Shown here: piece by piece, positions 1 through 7,853 of the stretch
How positions within the stretch are numbered: the stretch's first letter is position 1
How the letters are laid out: the number at the start of each line of letters is the position of its first letter
NCBI GenBank assembly: GCA_020634935.1
Contig: JACKAT010000068.1
Coordinates: forward strand, 1 to 29,520
DNA length: 29,520 bases
Source of the DNA: Anaerolineales bacterium
Lineage (GTDB): Bacteria > Chloroflexota > Anaerolineae > 4572-78 > J111
Direction: 5' to 3'
Program-made: the position numbers and the translations under genes
The notes under the pieces: model-generated
What the model was told of the DNA's origin: nothing
Seen by the model: the letters and a program-made list of their open reading frames with translations, nothing else
Database searches by the model: none

Positions 1-1056
1 CCAATAATCAAAGGAAACATTCAACTCCTGGTCGTTCAGCAGCGGCGTAATGTGTAAATCGATGCCGGCCTTGGGAACGGCAAACTGCCATTCGGCCGGA
101 TAGGTGGCGTCGGTGTGGGGGCTGGTCCAGGTATCCAGCGCCGTCATCTCGACATCGGCCAGCGTCAAATAGTCGGTGCTGCCGTCGGGATTGACGATAA
201 TGCCCGCCGAGACCGGATCAAAGCTGCCGTCCTGGCGGCGGATGAAATAGAACATCACCTCGCGGTCATCATCGAGTTGAAGCGAGAACCAATCCCACCC
301 TTCCGCCTCTTTGCCCAAAATCGAGGTGCTCCACTCGCGATCCATCCAAGAGTTGCCGGTCACGGCAAATGTGCCGCGCGGGGTGGTGATTGTGCCGGTA
401 GTGGTATTATTCGTCAGCGAATAGTAATAGCTGGCGTTGCCCACCTCGTCACTCTTCGCGCTCAGGCCGCGATCCCCTTGCAAAGCCGCCGGTTTCGCCT
501 GCTCCAAAATTAGGTCGATGCCGATGTCGCCATCGCTCGCTTTCACCTGCACTTTGCCTGGCTCGATTTCACGCGCCTCCCAATCATCGATCCAAACGTG
601 ATAGGTGGGCAAGCCCTGCGCCCCGGCCAAACCCGCTGCGGCTCGGCTGAACCGCTCGTGCGCCTCAAAAGTCTCGCCGGTCGCGTCCGTTACCGTAAAA
701 TGGGCAAAATAAATCTGCCGCGTCGCCCATTCCGACGCCCGCTCCGGTTCACCGGGTACGATCGCCCGCCGGAAGATGGTGAACTGGTAGCCATAGCGAT
801 TGCCATCGGCATCACCGAGGTTGCCGGTGTAGTACCACCACTCGGTCTGGAAATCGGGATGGGGGCCGTGATCGGCCGGGAATTCAAACTCGACGACTTT
901 ATCCGCCTTAGCGAAGCCCTCCGACCCGTACGCTTCAACGTTCGCTTCCTGCACCTTCGCCGATATTTCGCTCGATGCCCCCTCGACCTGATTGTACTGC
1001 ACCAACACCAGACCAGACAGCACCACCAGCGCGATAATGATAATTACTAGACGCAT
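1..1056 (-). CDS. AttH/CrtC-type lipocalin-like envelope protein (3' end cut by window edge)
   Basis: The reading frame is open from the ATG at 1056 to base 1, giving 352 codons with no stop, so the C-terminus lies outside the window. The start is supported by GGAGAA six bases upstream. Residues 2-20 form a hydrophobic segment, a signal peptide or membrane anchor, which places the protein outside the cytoplasm. EWWYYTG at 72-78 and the later GNSWMDREWS at 234-243 are the hallmark pattern of the CrtC/AttH family (carotenoid 1,2-hydratase and lipocalin-like relatives with two beta-barrel domains). The gene follows an ABC ATPase and an FtsX-type permease on the same strand, the arrangement of AttEFGH-type systems, so an envelope partner of the transporter is more likely than a carotenoid enzyme: no carotenoid gene is nearby. 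The true substrate is unknown. Confidence 0.85.
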   Translation of the reverse strand, partial: MRLVIIIIALVVLSGLVLVQYNQVEGASSEISAKVQEANVEAYGSEGFAKADKVVEFEFPADHGPHPDFQTEWWYYTGNLGDADGNRYGYQFTIFRRAIVPGEPERASEWATRQIYFAHFTVTDATGETFEAHERFSRAAAGLAGAQGLPTYHVWIDDWEAREIEPGKVQVKASDGDIGIDLILEQAKPAALQGDRGLSAKSDEVGNASYYYSLTNNTTTGTITTPRGTFAVTGNSWMDREWSTSILGKEAEGWDWFSLQLDDDREVMFYFIRRQDGSFDPVSAGIIVNPDGSTDYLTLADVEMTALDTWTSPHTDATYPAEWQFAVPKAGIDLHITPLLNDQELNVSFDYW

Positions 1057-1201
1057 AGAAATTCTCCATGAAAAGCTGTCAGCGATCAGCGTTCAGCTTT
1101 AACCAAAGCTAACTTTTGGGCCATAGCAATGGGGCTATAATCCAAAAAGATGTCCAATAAGAAAAATGCTAATCACCTGAGTTCGGAAATAGGTGGGTTT
1201 C

Positions 1202-1360
1202 ATGTCATTTCGCAGCGTTAGCGGAGAAATCCCTGTGACAATACAATAAAAAGGGGTCTGGCTGGGAAAATTTGAAGCGACAACGCCAATTTCCCCCCGC
1301 GAATGCTTCATTTATGGGAAGGTTTGAGGGATTTCTCCGCCTCCGGCTCCGAAATGACAT
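1202..1360. repeat. Long inverted-repeat element between permease and attH-like genes
   Basis: Two arms of about 33 bases, 1202-1234 and 1327-1360, are near-perfect reverse complements. Both begin with ATGTCATTTCG at the outer end and share GCGGAGAAATCCCT at the inner end, with a short mismatched patch between. The enclosed 92 bases show no gene. The intergenic stretch 1057-1379 holds this element and a small AGCTTT/AAAGCT hairpin at 1095-1110. It looks like a non-autonomous repeat of the REP or MITE kind. No target duplication was found. It lies inside the ABC operon and could end or stabilise the transcript between the permease and attH-like genes. Confidence 0.7.
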
Positions 1361-1379
1361 AATAGCTGACCGCTTTTCC

Positions 1380-3953
1380 TCATTCTTCCCGAATCGCCGT
1401 CGCAATTTGCAACTGATTCAACCGCAGCAGCGGATAAATCCCCGCCAGCAGCGCCGCCACCAGCGCGACGATGAGCGCCACGCCGAAAATAGCCGGGTCG
1501 GTGCGCATTTGCAGCGACCAGCCGAACGAGCGCAGGTTGATAAAATGCACCAAAATATAAGCCAGCGCCCAACCAAACGGAATCGCCATCAGTCCGGCGG
1601 TTAACCCCATCAGGCCGGTTTCGAGCATCGTTTTACTCCACAGTTGCAGGATGCTCATACCGTTGGCCCGCAGCGTGCCCAACTCGCGGGTGCGCTCCAG
1701 TTGCAGCGACATCAACGCGCTCAGCACCCCGATAAAGGCCACAATGGTCGCCAGCAGTCGCAGAGCGGCAGTAATCGTAAACGTCCGATCGAACACTTCC
1801 AGCGCGTTGGCTTTGAGACTGTGGTTCGATGAGAACGACAGCCGGTAATCGGCTGCGTATTGATCGGTTAATTGGCGCGTGAGCGTATCGGTTTGAGGCA
1901 GTGCCGCCGGGGTCAGAAAGAGCGAAACGTTGGACACGCCGGTATCGCTCGGCCAGAACGTGCGATAGGTATCGAGCCGCATATAAACGTACCCCACCTC
2001 CGGCAGAGCATAATCGTAAAAGATGCCCACCACATCAAACGTCTTCGGCCCACTTTCGGTGCGCAGCGTGATGGTCGAAGGGCCGTTCAGCGGGAGATTA
2101 AAGCGGCGGGCAAACACTTCGGAGATGGCGACCGCCCCGTTGTTGATAGCTTCGATAACAGTATCGGTCGGCCCAACAGCCCAAATCAATGAATCTAAAC
2201 GCCGCTGCTCATCGGGGTAGGCGCTGAAAGCGCGAACTTCGATCCGCTCATAATTTTCGTCGAGGACCACCGTCCCGCGCAGCATGTTGATATAATCGAT
2301 GCCCTCGTGCTGCCGGATGGCGTCGATAAAGGCCGGGTCGATATCGCCTTCGACGCGCAGGCTCTGCCCGGCCGGACTGACATAAATATCAGCGAACAAG
2401 ATACTGTCGAGCCAGGTCACGACCGTGCCGCGAAAGGAGTCGATCATAATGCTGACGCCGATAATGACCGTCACCGCCAGCATCAGCGCGGCAATCGTCA
2501 CCGAGGTGCGGCTGAGCGAGCGCATAATATCACGCGGGGCCATCGCCCCGATGATGCCCAGCGCCCGCCGGGTCAGCGGCTGCGCTAACCTCATAAAATA
2601 TTGAGTGACGAGCGGCGTCAAAAAAGCCGTGCCAATCAGCACGATGAAAATACCGGTAAAACTTATCGCCAGCGAGTTAGATGCTACATTGAGCACAATC
2701 CAGCCGGCGCCAATGATCACAATGCCGGTGAGCGTTAGCCACGGAATGAGCCGCTGCATTCGCGCCTCCTCAACCGAGCGTTTGAGCGCGCTGTTCGGCG
2801 GCACCGAGGTCGCTTCCAGAGCGGGAATGAAGGCTGCAAACAGCCCCGCGCCCAGGCCGGCTAAAAATCCTTTGATGAGCGTAAACGGCGTCACGGCCAC
2901 GCTTTGCACCGTCAGGGTAAAGAAAATATCGTTGATGGTTTGCGTGACCAGCGCCACCAGGGCGCGTCCCATCAATACCCCTAAACCCAGCCCAATCATC
3001 GCCCCCACGGCGCTCAAGGCCAGCGCCTCGAAGAGCACAACGCCGAAAATTTCGCGGCGGGTAACGCCCAAACAGCGCAGCGTGCCTAACACCGGCCGGC
3101 GCTGCACCACCGAAAAGTTAATGGTGTTGTAAATCAAAAACATGCCGACCACCAGCGCCAGCAAACTCAGCGCCGACAGGTTCAACTCAAAGGCGGCGGT
3201 CATCTGGGTCAGCGTTTGGCTGCGCAGTTTGGCCGGTTGGAGTTGAGCGTTGGCCGGCAGCAGGTCGCGAATAGGCTGCGCATCGGCCTCCTTCGGCAAA
3301 ATCAGGTCGATGGTGGTGATGAAGCCGGGCATATCGAGCATCTCTTGGGCGGTGCTGATGTCGGTCAGGATCATGCCATCAAGGGCGCTGCGGCTCATAT
3401 CATCGCTGGGGGCCAGCAGGCCCATCAGTTCGACAGTTTTGGTTTTATCGCCGGCCAAAATGGTCAGCTGGTCGCCGGGGGTAAGGTTGTAGCGTTCGGC
3501 CAGACTTTGGGAGAGGAGCACCGTGTTGGGTTCGATCAGCAGGCTGATGAGCGCATCAGACGACAGGCCGCCGCTGCCGTCGCCTAGATAATTTCTAAAC
3601 GGCCCTTCGGCAAAGGGATCGATGCCCAGCAGGTTGAGCGGCAAGTCATCCGCTTCTTGGAGCAGCACCAGCCCGTTGACGGTTGGCGCGATATTATCCA
3701 AGCCTAAATCGAGGCGCAGTTGGCGGTACAGCGAGGTCGGCAGGTCGCCGGGCTGGGCCGTAATTTGGTGGGTGGCTTTGCCGACGATGCTGTCGGTTGA
3801 GAGCGAAAAAGCCCGCCCCGCGCTGCCGTTGGCGATGTCAATGGCCACGATCATCGCCACACCCAGCGCGACGCCTAACACCAAGAGCAGGCTTTGCACC
3901 GGATGCTTGGTGCTGTGCCGCACCGCGATCAAACTTAGGGATGACACTTTCAT
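1380..3953 (-). CDS. FtsX-family ABC transporter permease (857 aa, two permease halves)
   Basis: This is a membrane subunit of an ABC transporter of the FtsX/LolCE/MacB type. Hydrophobic segments are at about 21-39, then 260-283, 311-335 and 365-385 (first FtsX core), two at about 411-456, one at 488-512, and three near the C-terminus from about 745 to 857 (second FtsX core). Two large extracytoplasmic domains lie between them, at about 40-258 and 513-725, the first MacB-like. The two cores share the pattern of a polar RxLGxLRxLG turn after the first helix. The ATG at 3953 overlaps the stop of the ATPase gene in an ATGA arrangement, so the two are translationally coupled. Length and the duplicated core suggest that one polypeptide does the work of AttF plus AttG. 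Such transporters usually act on envelope lipids, lipoproteins or peptides; the substrate here cannot be read from sequence. Confidence 0.9.
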   Translation of the reverse strand: MKVSSLSLIAVRHSTKHPVQSLLLVLGVALGVAMIVAIDIANGSAGRAFSLSTDSIVGKATHQITAQPGDLPTSLYRQLRLDLGLDNIAPTVNGLVLLQEADDLPLNLLGIDPFAEGPFRNYLGDGSGGLSSDALISLLIEPNTVLLSQSLAERYNLTPGDQLTILAGDKTKTVELMGLLAPSDDMSRSALDGMILTDISTAQEMLDMPGFITTIDLILPKEADAQPIRDLLPANAQLQPAKLRSQTLTQMTAAFELNLSALSLLALVVGMFLIYNTINFSVVQRRPVLGTLRCLGVTRREIFGVVLFEALALSAVGAMIGLGLGVLMGRALVALVTQTINDIFFTLTVQSVAVTPFTLIKGFLAGLGAGLFAAFIPALEATSVPPNSALKRSVEEARMQRLIPWLTLTGIVIIGAGWIVLNVASNSLAISFTGIFIVLIGTAFLTPLVTQYFMRLAQPLTRRALGIIGAMAPRDIMRSLSRTSVTIAALMLAVTVIIGVSIMIDSFRGTVVTWLDSILFADIYVSPAGQSLRVEGDIDPAFIDAIRQHEGIDYINMLRGTVVLDENYERIEVRAFSAYPDEQRRLDSLIWAVGPTDTVIEAINNGAVAISEVFARRFNLPLNGPSTITLRTESGPKTFDVVGIFYDYALPEVGYVYMRLDTYRTFWPSDTGVSNVSLFLTPAALPQTDTLTRQLTDQYAADYRLSFSSNHSLKANALEVFDRTFTITAALRLLATIVAFIGVLSALMSLQLERTRELGTLRANGMSILQLWSKTMLETGLMGLTAGLMAIPFGWALAYILVHFINLRSFGWSLQMRTDPAIFGVALIVALVAALLAGIYPLLRLNQLQIATAIREE

Positions 3954-4657
3954 GCCGTTTTCGCTTTCTCCGAATGAAACGGCAGCAACGAGCCATGCGT
4001 AACGCGGTAAGTTTTGTCGGCCAGCAGGACGTATTCTGGGTTGTGGCTGGCCATAATCAAGGTTTTGTTGGCCTGGCGCGTCAGCTCCAGCAGCAGCTCG
4101 ATGATGGTCTGGCCGGTCTCCTCGTCGAGGTTGCCGGTCGGCTCGTCGGCCAGCAGCACGGTGGGGTTGTGCAGCACGGCGCGCAAAATGGCGACGCGCT
4201 GCTGCTCACCGCCGGAGAGGCGGTCGGGGAAGGCCTCCTGGCGGTGGCTGAGGCCGACCCGCTCGATCATCGCCTTAACTTCTTTATCTTTGGCAGCGTT
4301 GACGCCGCCGTTGAGCTGTATCGGCAGGGTGATATTTTCAGTGACGGTTAGGGTGGGGATGAGGTTGAAGAACTGAAAGATAAAACCGATATGCTCGCGC
4401 CGGAAGAGCGTGCGTTGGTGCTCGCTGAGGCGGTTGATCGCTGTGCCGTTGACAAAGATGTCGCCGCTGTCGGGCGCGTCAATGCCGCTGATCAGGTTCA
4501 GCAGCGTACTCTTACCCGAGCCGCTCTGGCCGAGCAGCAAAATAAACTCGCCGGGGTTAAAGCTCAAATTGACCTGATCGAGAATAACGCGGCTCTGTTT
4601 GCCTTCGGTATAGCTTTTCGTGAGATTTTTTAGTTCGACAATCGGTGGTTGGTTCAT
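3950..4657 (-). CDS. ABC transporter ATPase, LolD/MacB/AttE type
   Basis: A 235-residue ATPase subunit of an export-type ABC system. All nucleotide-binding motifs are visible: Walker A GQSGSGKST at 43-51, Q-loop Gln95, signature LSGGEQQR at 147-154, Walker B VLLADEP at 167-173 and the switch His205. The LSGGEQQRVAIxRA and DEPTGNLD pattern is typical of the LolD/MacB/FtsE branch, which pairs with FtsX-type permeases, and such a permease follows with a 4-base overlap. It is first in the operon. The start at 4657 is chosen because the family begins about ten residues before the VELKNLTKSY strand, although only a weak AAAGAAAA purine run serves as ribosome binding site. It powers transport from the inner face of the membrane. 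Confidence 0.93.
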   Translation of the reverse strand: MNQPPIVELKNLTKSYTEGKQSRVILDQVNLSFNPGEFILLLGQSGSGKSTLLNLISGIDAPDSGDIFVNGTAINRLSEHQRTLFRREHIGFIFQFFNLIPTLTVTENITLPIQLNGGVNAAKDKEVKAMIERVGLSHRQEAFPDRLSGGEQQRVAILRAVLHNPTVLLADEPTGNLDEETGQTIIELLLELTRQANKTLIMASHNPEYVLLADKTYRVTHGSLLPFHSEKAKTA

Positions 4658-5191
4658 CAGTTGTTTTCTTTGGGATGATGATTTTATATGAGCAGGCTAA
4701 GGCTGAGGCTAAGGCAAAGAAAAAATTCAGTTGGAGTAGCCTGCGCTTGTTAATGTGAACTTTTTGGTTGGTTGATACTATTATAACCAATCATACTCAA
4801 GAGATACTCAAAAATAGAAAATTTTAAGCTGGAGTTGGGAGACGAGGCGATAATAATTTGCAATATATGCCCTATTCTCCTGATCCCGGCTGCGTGAGTC
4901 TGATTGTAGGGGGTCAAAATTAACTGTCGATTAATTGTCTACATATTGTCAAAAATAGACGCGTTTATGTTTTATATTCTTCGCGTGATACTTTTCACAA
5001 ATAGTATAGTTAAATGTAGCAATAGATCATCTTGGTGTCAATTACTCGCGTTTGACTATTGGCTGTGTGACCTGGGCTAATACAGCGACAAAGCGTTACA
5101 AGGCCAAATCATTTTACGAGTGAGTTTGTTGCTGCTAAAATATATTTCCCAATATAAACCGAGTTATTTGTTTCACTAGATATATTTGCTG
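4658..5191. other. AT-rich intergenic region without a supported gene
   Basis: This gap of about 530 bases separates the minus-strand ABC operon from a small plus-strand gene, so it should hold two outward promoters. A minus-strand TATAAT lies at 4780-4785, ahead of the ATPase, but no -35 at ideal distance was found. A short internal repeat (GGCTAAGG twice) lies at about 4693-4713. The 11-base phased repeat at 4924-4951 is listed separately. No RNA gene, terminator with a T-run, or coding frame could be supported in the rest. Confidence 0.6.
4924..4951 (+). promoter_or_regulatory. Three 11-base phased TTGTC repeats, Pho-box-like
   Basis: CTGTC at 4924-4928, TTGTC at 4935-4939 and TTGTC at 4946-4950 recur with exactly 11 bases between starts, each followed by an A/T-rich stretch. 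Known PhoB/OmpR-family response regulators bind direct repeats with this phasing, and the E. coli Pho box has the core CTGTCAT. TTGTCA at 4946-4951 could double as a weak -35. The site lies about 240 bases from the small plus-strand gene and 270 from the ABC ATPase gene, so the target is unclear. A solo transposon end is an alternative reading. Confidence 0.35.
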
Positions 5192-5413
5192 ATGTCGTCA
5201 TCCTTTGAAGAACAAGTTAAACAGTTGACCATCCATGATCTCTATACCATTCAGACGCAATATGATGCAGCTATGGATACGGAACATGGATCGGGCGAAC
5301 ATTGGCTGCTCATTGCCGCCCTTAACCAAAAAGGGTTTCATGTCAGGAGTGTCGAGCAAGCAATTGATACAGCCGAGCAGATTATTGTCTTATGGCGTCA
5401 ACTTAATGGATAA
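5192..5413 (+). CDS. Small orphan protein (73 aa)
   Basis: I do not recognise this protein. It is acidic and probably mostly helical (FEEQVKQLTIHDLYTIQTQYDAAM, then SVEQAIDTAEQIIVLWRQLNG in outline), with no signal peptide, membrane segment, cysteines or metal motif. The ATG at 5192 is taken as start; the TTG and CTG codons just before it are in frame. No good ribosome binding site is visible, which lowers confidence, but codon use looks coding and the frame has no overlapping competitor. It is followed after 30 bases by a repeat island, then by another small gene on the same strand. Whether the two were once one operon, now split by the insertions, cannot be decided from this copy. Confidence 0.5.
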   Translation: MSSSFEEQVKQLTIHDLYTIQTQYDAAMDTEHGSGEHWLLIAALNQKGFHVRSVEQAIDTAEQIIVLWRQLNG

Positions 5414-5442
5414 AGGCAGCCTGATTGATATAAACGCTATGG

Positions 5443-5557
5443 TTGCACTTTTTTAGAAACCAGGTTTTTGAGGCCTAATTGATAATCTTTTGAGGCAAAA
5501 AGTGCCTGTTTTTCACGCTAAAAACCTGGTTTCTGGTCATAATACTTTAAAGTGCAA
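5443..5557. repeat. Nested inverted repeat (stem-loop element)
   Basis: Outer arms TTGCACTTT (5443-5451) and AAAGTGCAA (5549-5557) enclose perfect 15-base arms, AGAAACCAGGTTTTT at 5455-5469 and its reverse complement at 5520-5534. A smaller AGGC/GCCT hairpin lies inside. The whole can fold into one long cruciform or RNA hairpin. It looks like a dispersed non-coding repeat. It sits 30 bases behind a small gene and could end its transcript. No coding frame in it is convincing. Confidence 0.75.
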
Positions 5558-5567
5558 AGGTAGTGAT

Positions 5568-5715
5568 GGCACTGGGTCCGCACAATGGGAAAAGGTTTTT
5601 AAGCCACGAATAACACGAATTTTCACTAATTTTATTATTTTATTCGTGTTAATTGGTGCAATTCGTGGCTGATTTTATCTGTTCTCTATCATCCCCATCT
5701 TACGGACCCAGTGCC
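5568..5715. mobile_element. MITE with 13-base TIRs and 8-base target duplication
   Basis: Perfect terminal inverted repeats GGCACTGGGTCCG (5568-5580) and CGGACCCAGTGCC (5703-5715) bound a 148-base element. Immediately outside, GTAGTGAT occurs on both sides (5560-5567 and 5716-5723), an exact 8-base target-site duplication. Inside is a second stem, AGCCACGAAT (5602-5611) with its complement at 5661-5670, plus CACGAAT/ATTCGTG at 5614-5620 and 5642-5648. There is no transposase frame, so it must have been moved in trans. Several IS families make 8-base duplications (for example ISL3, IS256, IS66, IS1595); the end sequence alone does not let me choose. The intact duplication and perfect ends point to a recent insertion. 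Confidence 0.88.
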
Positions 5716-5753
5716 GTAGTGATATAAACGCGGATAATTGAAGGATAAACAAA

Positions 5754-6047
5754 ATGGCTTATATTCCTAACGCAGGAGATATTATCAAAATGCATGCTTG
5801 GCATGGGGTTGTCTTGAAAGTGTTTAGTGATAAGCAGGGGCAGGGTACTGTGCTTCAAGTACAGACGGTTCGAAACGTATTTCGTGGTTATCCGCCCGAG
5901 TTTATTGAATTAGATGCTGCCCCCGATGCGGTCTCGCCGGCAACGCGGGCTGACTTGGAAGCGGAGATTCAGTACTTGCAACAAATGCGTGATATTGGAC
6001 TTCGCCAGATGTTAGACAGTATTTGTGTTGAAGCGGTTTCAAATTAG
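5754..6047 (+). CDS. Small orphan protein (97 aa), possible beta-barrel N-terminus
   Basis: I do not recognise this protein. The start is well supported by AAGGAT eight bases before the ATG. Residues 1-53 (GDIIKMHAWHGVVLKV, then GTVLQVQTVRNVFRGYPP) alternate like a small SH3-like beta-barrel. Residues 63-93 look like an amphipathic helix or coiled coil (ADLEAEIQYLQQMRDIGLRQ). There is no signal peptide or membrane segment. The GDI opening vaguely recalls MazF/PemK toxins, but the conserved toxin residues are not there and no antitoxin lies in front of it. It is 12 bases from the 3' end of the convergent DUF429 gene. The MITE lies 38 bases upstream, so its promoter region is partly repeat-derived. 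Confidence 0.65.
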   Translation: MAYIPNAGDIIKMHAWHGVVLKVFSDKQGQGTVLQVQTVRNVFRGYPPEFIELDAAPDAVSPATRADLEAEIQYLQQMRDIGLRQMLDSICVEAVSN

Positions 6048-6059
6048 TGATTGCCGTTT

Positions 6060-6884
6060 CTAACTCAACTCCGGGTCCACAATCCAACCCTCGTTCGCAT
6101 TACAGTGGGCCGGAATGCCATAGCCGGTGCTGGCTTGGGTGTAAGCCCAGGCGGCCTGGATAGCACACAATAGCGCGTCGAGGCCATCGGCGGTGGGGTC
6201 TTGACTGAACTGAGCGGCCAGGTCGTTATCGAGATCAAGCCGTAGACCATAGCGTTCTTGGAGTTCGGAGGATCGCAGCCCGTCGATGAGTTGGCGGCGA
6301 GCGGTTGCTTGTTCTGGAGTTTGTTTATCGGCTAAGTCGTTTTTGTAGCTGCGCCGGCCCAGCCATTTGCGGGCGACCAGAGCAGGGTAAGCTTCGAGAG
6401 CGATCCGGTTATCTTCGGTGAGGTGACAGGGCAGAATGCTCAGCCCGGCCCGCAGCAGTCGCGGCGCGCCTTTGAAAAACATCTTGCCGACGGGTACGCC
6501 GTGCAGCATCATCGGGCTAATGGCTTTGGCTTTGGCATCGGTCGCCCGGAGGTGATGTTTATCGCCGCTCTGGCGGGCCTGGCGGTAGATGGTCAGCAAA
6601 TCCTCAAATTCTTGCTGGCTCATCATGGTCATCTGCTCGATATATTCAGCCCAAGTTAAGGGCCAGCCCATGTTGTCGATCAACTTTTGGGGCTGGCCGA
6701 AGGGAAAATCGAAGCCAGCGACCCAGGGGCCTCGCCGCTTTAGAAAAACTTCAAATTCATTTAAACTGGCGATTTTGAGGAATTGGTGGGGGTGTAAAAC
6801 GGCGTCTTCGAAATGGCACAGTAGACAGGTGATCGGTTTCCGGCGACTGGGGGCGCTGGTGAAATCAAGCCCGTAGATATCCAT
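6060..6884 (-). CDS. DUF429 family protein
   Basis: A 274-residue soluble protein that fits the DUF429 family (predicted RNase H-like fold, function unknown). The pattern GLDFTSAPS at 5-13, a first beta strand with an acidic residue (Asp7), and AGFDFPFG at 56-63 with Asp59 is the family signature; the two acidic residues sit where RNase H-fold enzymes hold metal. The start at 6884 is supported by AAAGGGAC six bases upstream. It is transcribed toward the small plus-strand gene and appears monocistronic. The gap to the DUF2085 gene (6885-7080) shows no further gene. Confidence 0.8.
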   Translation of the reverse strand: MDIYGLDFTSAPSRRKPITCLLCHFEDAVLHPHQFLKIASLNEFEVFLKRRGPWVAGFDFPFGQPQKLIDNMGWPLTWAEYIEQMTMMSQQEFEDLLTIYRQARQSGDKHHLRATDAKAKAISPMMLHGVPVGKMFFKGAPRLLRAGLSILPCHLTEDNRIALEAYPALVARKWLGRRSYKNDLADKQTPEQATARRQLIDGLRSSELQERYGLRLDLDNDLAAQFSQDPTADGLDALLCAIQAAWAYTQASTGYGIPAHCNANEGWIVDPELS

Positions 6885-7080
6885 ACGTGGTCCCTTTCAA
6901 AATAAACCTAGGAATTACGCACTTGAAATTCATGGTCACAACTATACACGGTCAGTCGTAAGGCACCCTTCGCTAAGGCTTGGTCGATTGGGATGCTGGA
7001 GGTTGCTAACAATTTTGGGTAGCCCGTATAATTCGTGACAGTTTTTTGGTTATTTTTATGTTCATCTCAACTCTACCTGA

Positions 7081-7827
7081 TTACTCTGGTAGAGGAGAAA
7101 ATTCACTTTCCATGATCGGCCATAGAAACCCGACTACACCGAAGCCAAACAAGATGCCCGTCACTAGCCGCAGCAGCGAGTTGAGCGAGCCAAACATATC
7201 ATCGGCGTAAAATTGCGGAGAGAAGGCGTGGAAGGTGAGCCAGGCTGCCCAGTCGTTGGTCTGCCGAAATTGGAGCCGGAGGGCATCGTTGATGAGGTGG
7301 GTCGTTCCATCGAGCGCCATTGGCAGGATAAAAAGGAAGAAAAGCCACCAGGGCATGCCTGGTATACGGTAGCCTAACTCTCTTAGCACAGCGTACAGCA
7401 GCCCAAAGATAAAAATAGACATATACATGCCGATCATCCGATCCGACCAGGCCACTTTCCACCCCATGTCAACCGTGCCGATAAATTGACGACGCACCAA
7501 TTCATTGCTGATCTCTGGCAGCGTCCGGCCCCAGGCTGCGGCAATTTGAGCCTGGGTATAACTGAACTGCGGCCCAAAGAGAAACCACGAGCGCTCCGGC
7601 AGTTGATGGCAAAAGAAACTGTATACAAAGTAAACAGCGCGTCCCGGCCAGGTTAAGCCCATTGCCATAAAGATGGGCGCTAACCAGGGTAGAATGACAA
7701 AGATGCCCCAGGCCGAATTAAACCCTAACAACCAGTGGTTCTCTAACCAGCGATTGATCTTGCTCCCCATAGATGTTTTGGTTGAGGTGGCTGGCACTGG
7801 CGGGCTGATAATTTCTGGATTATTCAT
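7081..7827 (-). CDS. DUF2085 family membrane protein
   Basis: A 248-residue membrane protein of the DUF2085 family, function unknown. About five hydrophobic segments are visible. Close to the first of these is the family motif FCHQLPERSWFLFG, followed by MGWKVAWSDRMIGMYMS where classical members have a CARCTGIY cysteine pair: here the cysteines are replaced by a SDRM sequence, a form I associate with Chloroflexota. The start is set at the ATG at 7827, six bases inside a possible TTG start at 7833; GGAC lies upstream at suitable distance. A double palindrome with a TATAAT box sits 27 bases upstream and probably controls the gene. Confidence 0.85.
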   Translation of the reverse strand: MNNPEIISPPVPATSTKTSMGSKINRWLENHWLLGFNSAWGIFVILPWLAPIFMAMGLTWPGRAVYFVYSFFCHQLPERSWFLFGPQFSYTQAQIAAAWGRTLPEISNELVRRQFIGTVDMGWKVAWSDRMIGMYMSIFIFGLLYAVLRELGYRIPGMPWWLFFLFILPMALDGTTHLINDALRLQFRQTNDWAAWLTFHAFSPQFYADDMFGSLNSLLRLVTGILFGFGVVGFLWPIMESEFSPLPE

Positions 7828-7853
7828 TACCAATTGTCCAATTATAAATGCCA

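Noticed and set aside
598..1050. A 150-codon plus-strand frame
   Set aside because: It is antisense to the AttH/CrtC-like gene, whose motifs are unmistakable on the minus strand.
4905..4951. End of a Tn7- or CAST-like transposon
   Set aside because: No matching opposite end, transposase, TniQ or Cas gene was seen in the window; kept only as an alternative to the phased operator.
5490..5672. A 60-codon frame crossing both repeat elements
   Set aside because: It is composed of repeat arms and the MITE end, has no ribosome site, and would exist by chance.
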